From: Faecalibacterium sp. UBA1762
GTDB taxonomy: Bacteria > Bacillota > Clostridia > Oscillospirales > Ruminococcaceae
Reading direction: 5' to 3'
DNA length: 8,236 nt
Assembly: GCA_002314755.1 (NCBI GenBank)
Contig: DCHC01000022.1
Coordinates: 1-8,236 of the forward strand
Part shown: positions 5,695 to 8,236 of the stretch, piece by piece
Position numbering within the stretch: the stretch's first letter is position 1
Layout: every line of letters starts with the position of its first letter
The notes under the pieces: model-generated
The model's database searches: none
What the model was told of the DNA's origin: nothing
The model's input: only the letters and a program-made list of their open reading frames with translations
Translations under genes and position numbers: made by a program

Positions 5695-6764
5695 TTGTTC
5701 CATTCCTCAATATACATCTGTGCAACCTTGATATAGTCATGTTCCTTTTCCACAAAAAGCCGCCCCCGGTAGCCCATTTCCTCTATATCTTTCCTTTGGG
5801 AAATAAGCTTTTCCAGTGTATCAACAATCTGCGCAGTGTCCGGTTTTATATTTAAAACCGGACAGCCCGGCGTTGCGATACTGGACAATGTCTCCGGCTC
5901 TAAACCGCTTAGCACAATTTTTCCCTTTGCCATAGAAAGGGCTGCGGTCATACCGTAGGAATAGGATTTACATTGGTCAACAATGATGTTTGCCCTGCTC
6001 ATAATATCCAGCCATTCTGTATAGGGAACCATATCTCTAATGATACACTCCACATCATCGGTGTACTTTTTCTGAATATACCGCATTGCTTCCTCAATGT
6101 AAGAGGAACCTTTATATTTTGGTCTGGTGGTAGAATGATAAATAACGATTTTGCCGTTTTTTACCGTATTGGGCTGGTAGGCTATTTGCTGGGTGTTGAT
6201 GGGAAAAGGAATATACCTTCTTAAATTCTTCATGCCGGCATAGGGAATTTCCAGCTCGTAAGGGTTAACCGGAATCAACCCTTCCGCACGACTGAGAACA
6301 TAGTCGTACACCTCCTCGTTCCGTTTGTGCGCGACACTGTCCCCGATCCAGCTATCCGCCCACTCTTTGTTATCGTCAAAGGAACTGTACCGAAATTTTC
6401 CGGCTTTCCATGCGCGGTATACATAATAGTCATCACCCGGCAAAATACAGAAAAATTGTTCGTTTCGAGAGATTATTTTACGATAAATCTGTAGCCGATT
6501 TTTCCAGTCAAACAAATTTGCCGATATCGCTTGAACAATGTCATACCCGTATAATTGGCGGTTCAGTAACGGCTGAATCTCTTGATAGTATTTTCGGGTG
6601 AACCGATTACCGCCCTTATCTACAGTCAACGGAAAATCTCTGCCCGGAATCCGTTTTTCCCAGTCTCCGTCGGATGCAAGCTTTACATTATGGCCCAGCT
6701 CCAGCAAACCCTCTTTTAAATTTTTATGGACGGCGCTATAATCACCAAGCAATAAAATTTTCAT
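5691..6764 (-). CDS. GT-B fold glycosyltransferase (GT4-like)
   Basis: A 357-residue protein with a two-domain GT-B layout. The N-terminal domain begins MKILLLGDYSAVHKNLKEGL and includes LELGHNVKLASDG (21-33), typical of GT4-type acceptor domains. A linker near 185-200 leads to the C-terminal nucleotide-sugar domain with KIVIYHSTTRPKYKGS (205-220), a YTEWLDIMSRANIIVDQ segment (248-264) and YGMTAALSMAKGKIVLSG (270-287), which occupies the place of the donor-binding E-x7-E motif. The exact E-x7-E is not obvious, so assignment to GT4 is by overall layout and the donor is unknown. The ATG at 6764 has GAGG 6 nt upstream. It begins 3 nt after the GT2 gene and overlaps the next gene by 4 nt, so it is a mid-operon gene in surface-glycan assembly. 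Confidence 0.8.
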   Translation of the reverse strand: MKILLLGDYSAVHKNLKEGLLELGHNVKLASDGDWEKRIPGRDFPLTVDKGGNRFTRKYYQEIQPLLNRQLYGYDIVQAISANLFDWKNRLQIYRKIISRNEQFFCILPGDDYYVYRAWKAGKFRYSSFDDNKEWADSWIGDSVAHKRNEEVYDYVLSRAEGLIPVNPYELEIPYAGMKNLRRYIPFPINTQQIAYQPNTVKNGKIVIYHSTTRPKYKGSSYIEEAMRYIQKKYTDDVECIIRDMVPYTEWLDIMSRANIIVDQCKSYSYGMTAALSMAKGKIVLSGLEPETLSSIATPGCPVLNIKPDTAQIVDTLEKLISQRKDIEEMGYRGRLFVEKEHDYIKVAQMYIEEWNK

Positions 6765-6767
6765 CTG

Positions 6768-7751
6768 TTACCTCATTACAAAATAGCGATATATCAGCCG
6801 ACCTATCGGTTTAGGTAACCGCATTATCACCGCTAAATTCACAAAACGCCTTTTCAGGCTGAGATAGCGAATAGGCACCTTTTTAATCATTTCCGTTATC
6901 TTATCCAAAATAAGCTTCTCCTGATCTTTATCTGCAAGCTGAACCACCAGATAATTATCCCAGGCGACCAACGCGTGCTTCTCCCGGGACAGTGCTATCT
7001 CCTTTTCTAATGACGGATAAGCTTTTTCCAGCAGTTGAAAGGAATGCTCAAATGAAACCAGATAATCCATTTTATTCTGAAAACTAAAGGTGGAAGAAAT
7101 GCCTTGGGGATTTTGTCGGTAATAGTATAACCCTTTGCCGATATAAACGGTCTTGTTACAGGGCAGACTTAGGATTGGAGTCGCATAAACATCCTCATAA
7201 TTATGCCCCACCGGAAAAACAAGCTGGCCGGTCAGTACACGTCGGTAAAGCCTTCGCCAGACATGAAAAGTAAGAAGGTCATTCTGAAGAAGCAGACGGA
7301 GCGTTTCCCTGTTATCCAGAATACGAACCTCATCCTGATTTGAGGAATGCAACACCTCCAAACCTTCTGAATAATATTTATAAAAGTTGAATATTACCAT
7401 GTCGGCCTGCTCTTTTTGAGCAATATCCACCAAAATCTGTACGGTATCCGGCGCGATCCAATCGTCTCCATCCACAAACAGCAGATATTCCCCTTTGGCA
7501 GCCTGAATGCCCCGATTACGAGCATCAGATAGGCCGCCGTTTTCTTTTTCAATGGGCTTTACTCTGCTGTCTGTCGCTGCCCATTTTTTAATAATTTCTC
7601 CGCTGGAATCAGTAGAGCCGTCATTGACCGCAATCAATTCTATTTCGCTGCAGCTCTGCTGTAAAATCGAACGGAAACACTGTTCCAAATATTTTTCCTG
7701 GTTATAAACCGGAACAATTATTGATACTATACAATCAGTTGAAGTATGCAA
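6768..7751 (-). CDS. GT2 family glycosyltransferase
   Basis: A 327-residue GT-A fold glycosyltransferase of family 2. The catalytic domain shows VSIIVPVYNQEKYLEQCFRS (9-28), IAVNDGSTDSS (40-50), ENGGLSDARNRGI (70-82) and the metal-binding LLFVDGDDWI (90-99; D94 and D96). The acceptor side has VFPVGHNYEDVY (178-189; E186-D187, catalytic-base region) and the YYYRQ motif (209-213). The C-terminal 70 residues are basic (KKVPIRYLSLKRRF, RLPKPIGRLIYRYF), consistent with membrane association. The start is TTG at 7751, supported by AAAGGAG (7758-7764) with a 6-nt spacer; no ATG lies near the conserved N-terminus. It overlaps the preceding glycosyltransferase fragment by 17 nt, indicating translational coupling. 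Sugar specificity cannot be inferred. Confidence 0.9.
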   Translation of the reverse strand: MHTSTDCIVSIIVPVYNQEKYLEQCFRSILQQSCSEIELIAVNDGSTDSSGEIIKKWAATDSRVKPIEKENGGLSDARNRGIQAAKGEYLLFVDGDDWIAPDTVQILVDIAQKEQADMVIFNFYKYYSEGLEVLHSSNQDEVRILDNRETLRLLLQNDLLTFHVWRRLYRRVLTGQLVFPVGHNYEDVYATPILSLPCNKTVYIGKGLYYYRQNPQGISSTFSFQNKMDYLVSFEHSFQLLEKAYPSLEKEIALSREKHALVAWDNYLVVQLADKDQEKLILDKITEMIKKVPIRYLSLKRRFVNLAVIMRLPKPIGRLIYRYFVMR

Positions 7752-8236
7752 ATCGCTCTCCTTTACATTTTACTGCAAATGCCCGGTAGAAACTGTACCC
7801 CCGAAGACATACTGCTGTTAACAGGGCAAGCTTTAAATCCTGCCTGCCCAGCTGTATCAGTTCATCGAATGAAAAATGGACCGACCTTCTGTATTGCCTC
7901 AACGAAGTTTTCACCCTGGCGCTTTCGGTGGTTTTATTCATTAATTGATCTGTATAATCGTGCAGAACATACTGACAAAGCAAGACTTTCATCTTACAAT
8001 TTAACTGTGGGAAATACCGTTCCACAAAAGCCCTGTTTTGAAAAAAAGAAGCATATTTGTCATGAAACCGTTTGTTTAGGCCTGACCCAATAATGCCGTG
8101 CCTGCGCTGACGGTAATAATAATTGCAATCTGGGCAATACGCCAGCCTGTCACAGGCAGCAACCACCTGATACATAATAAGGTCATCTTCATGAAAGCAC
8201 CCGACCGGAAAAAGTCAAGTCCGAAATAGTGTGTAA
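7735..8236 (-). pseudogene. GT2 family glycosyltransferase, 3' part, frame-broken at the window edge
   Basis: From 8214 to the TGA at 7735 the minus strand encodes about 159 residues that look like the acceptor and C-terminal half of a GT2 enzyme: LFPVGCFHEDDLIMYQ (HEDD, catalytic-base region), then YYYRQRRHGIIGSGLNKRF (YYYRQ motif), then a helical, basic tail. The homology runs upstream of the first ATG (8175), so that ATG is not the true start. An in-frame TGA sits at 8215-8217. The neighbouring minus-strand frame reads THYFGLDF up to the same point, matching the GL-x-FPVG pattern of this family, so a shift within the run of five A/T at 8209-8213 joins the two. This is either a frameshifted gene or a base-call error near the end of the sequence. 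The 5' half lies outside the window. Confidence 0.65.
7758..7764 (-). promoter_or_regulatory. Ribosome binding site deciding a TTG start
   Basis: AAAGGAG on the minus strand, 6 nt before the TTG at 7751. It lies inside the coding sequence of the upstream glycosyltransferase fragment, so the intact GT2 gene can be translated even if the upstream frame is broken. Confidence 0.75.

Noticed and set aside
8215..8217. TGA recoding (as tryptophan or glycine) to explain the stop in the glycosyltransferase
   Set aside because: TGA ends several other genes here (3121-3123, 5691-5693, 7735-7737) at sensible family C-termini, so it is a normal stop.

Overview
Every gene I can support lies on the minus strand, so the window reads right to left. 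It carries the 3' part of a glycan-biosynthesis operon (about 8236 down to 2652) followed by a separate two-gene unit with its own promoter (about 2440 down to 114) and a terminator at the left edge (24-56). The balanced base composition, strong AGGAG-type ribosome binding sites, TTG/ATG starts and tightly packed or overlapping genes suggest a Clostridia-type Firmicute, perhaps an Oscillospiraceae/Ruminococcaceae gut bacterium. That placement is an inference from style, not from a marker gene.

Region 8236-5691 encodes sugar-transfer enzymes. First comes the C-terminal part of a GT2 glycosyltransferase, which is out of frame with its N-terminal part at the window edge. It is followed by an intact GT2 enzyme with a TTG start, a GT-B-fold (GT4-like) enzyme, and a GT-D-fold (DUF1792) enzyme from 5694. 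The last two overlap by ATGA, and the two GT2 genes overlap by 17 nt, so translation is probably coupled along the operon.

Region 4804-2652 encodes sugar tailoring. An ATP-grasp ligase is followed by a dTDP-4-keto-6-deoxyglucose 3,4-ketoisomerase (FdtA/QdtA family) and, overlapping it by 8 nt, the first ~142 residues of a PLP-dependent sugar 3-aminotransferase (FdtB/QdtB type). The ketoisomerase-aminotransferase pair is the known route to 3-amino-3,6-dideoxyhexoses (Fuc3N or Qui3N). Here the aminotransferase is cut off before its catalytic lysine, so the pathway looks broken unless another aminotransferase substitutes. No N-acetyltransferase of the FdtC/QdtC kind is present; the ATP-grasp ligase is a candidate for an unusual acylation step.

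Region 2652-2332 holds the debris of the truncation junction, an extended -10 promoter (2434-2442), and a perfect 9-bp hairpin (2350-2371) just upstream of the Shine-Dalgarno of the next gene. Downstream are a full-length DegT/DnrJ/EryC1/StrS aminotransferase (442 aa) and an amidohydrolase-2 family metal-dependent hydrolase (289 aa), 19 nt apart. These two probably act on the same small molecule, perhaps a keto-sugar or cyclitol, and may be unrelated to the glycan operon.

Most worth a second look: the truncated aminotransferase with an unexplained 3' tail, the ketoisomerase with a mixed set of stereochemistry-deciding residues, the ATP-grasp enzyme in place of an acyltransferase, the hairpin beside the ribosome binding site, and the frame break in the right-edge glycosyltransferase. 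I see no CRISPR array, tRNA, rRNA, transposase or phage gene.
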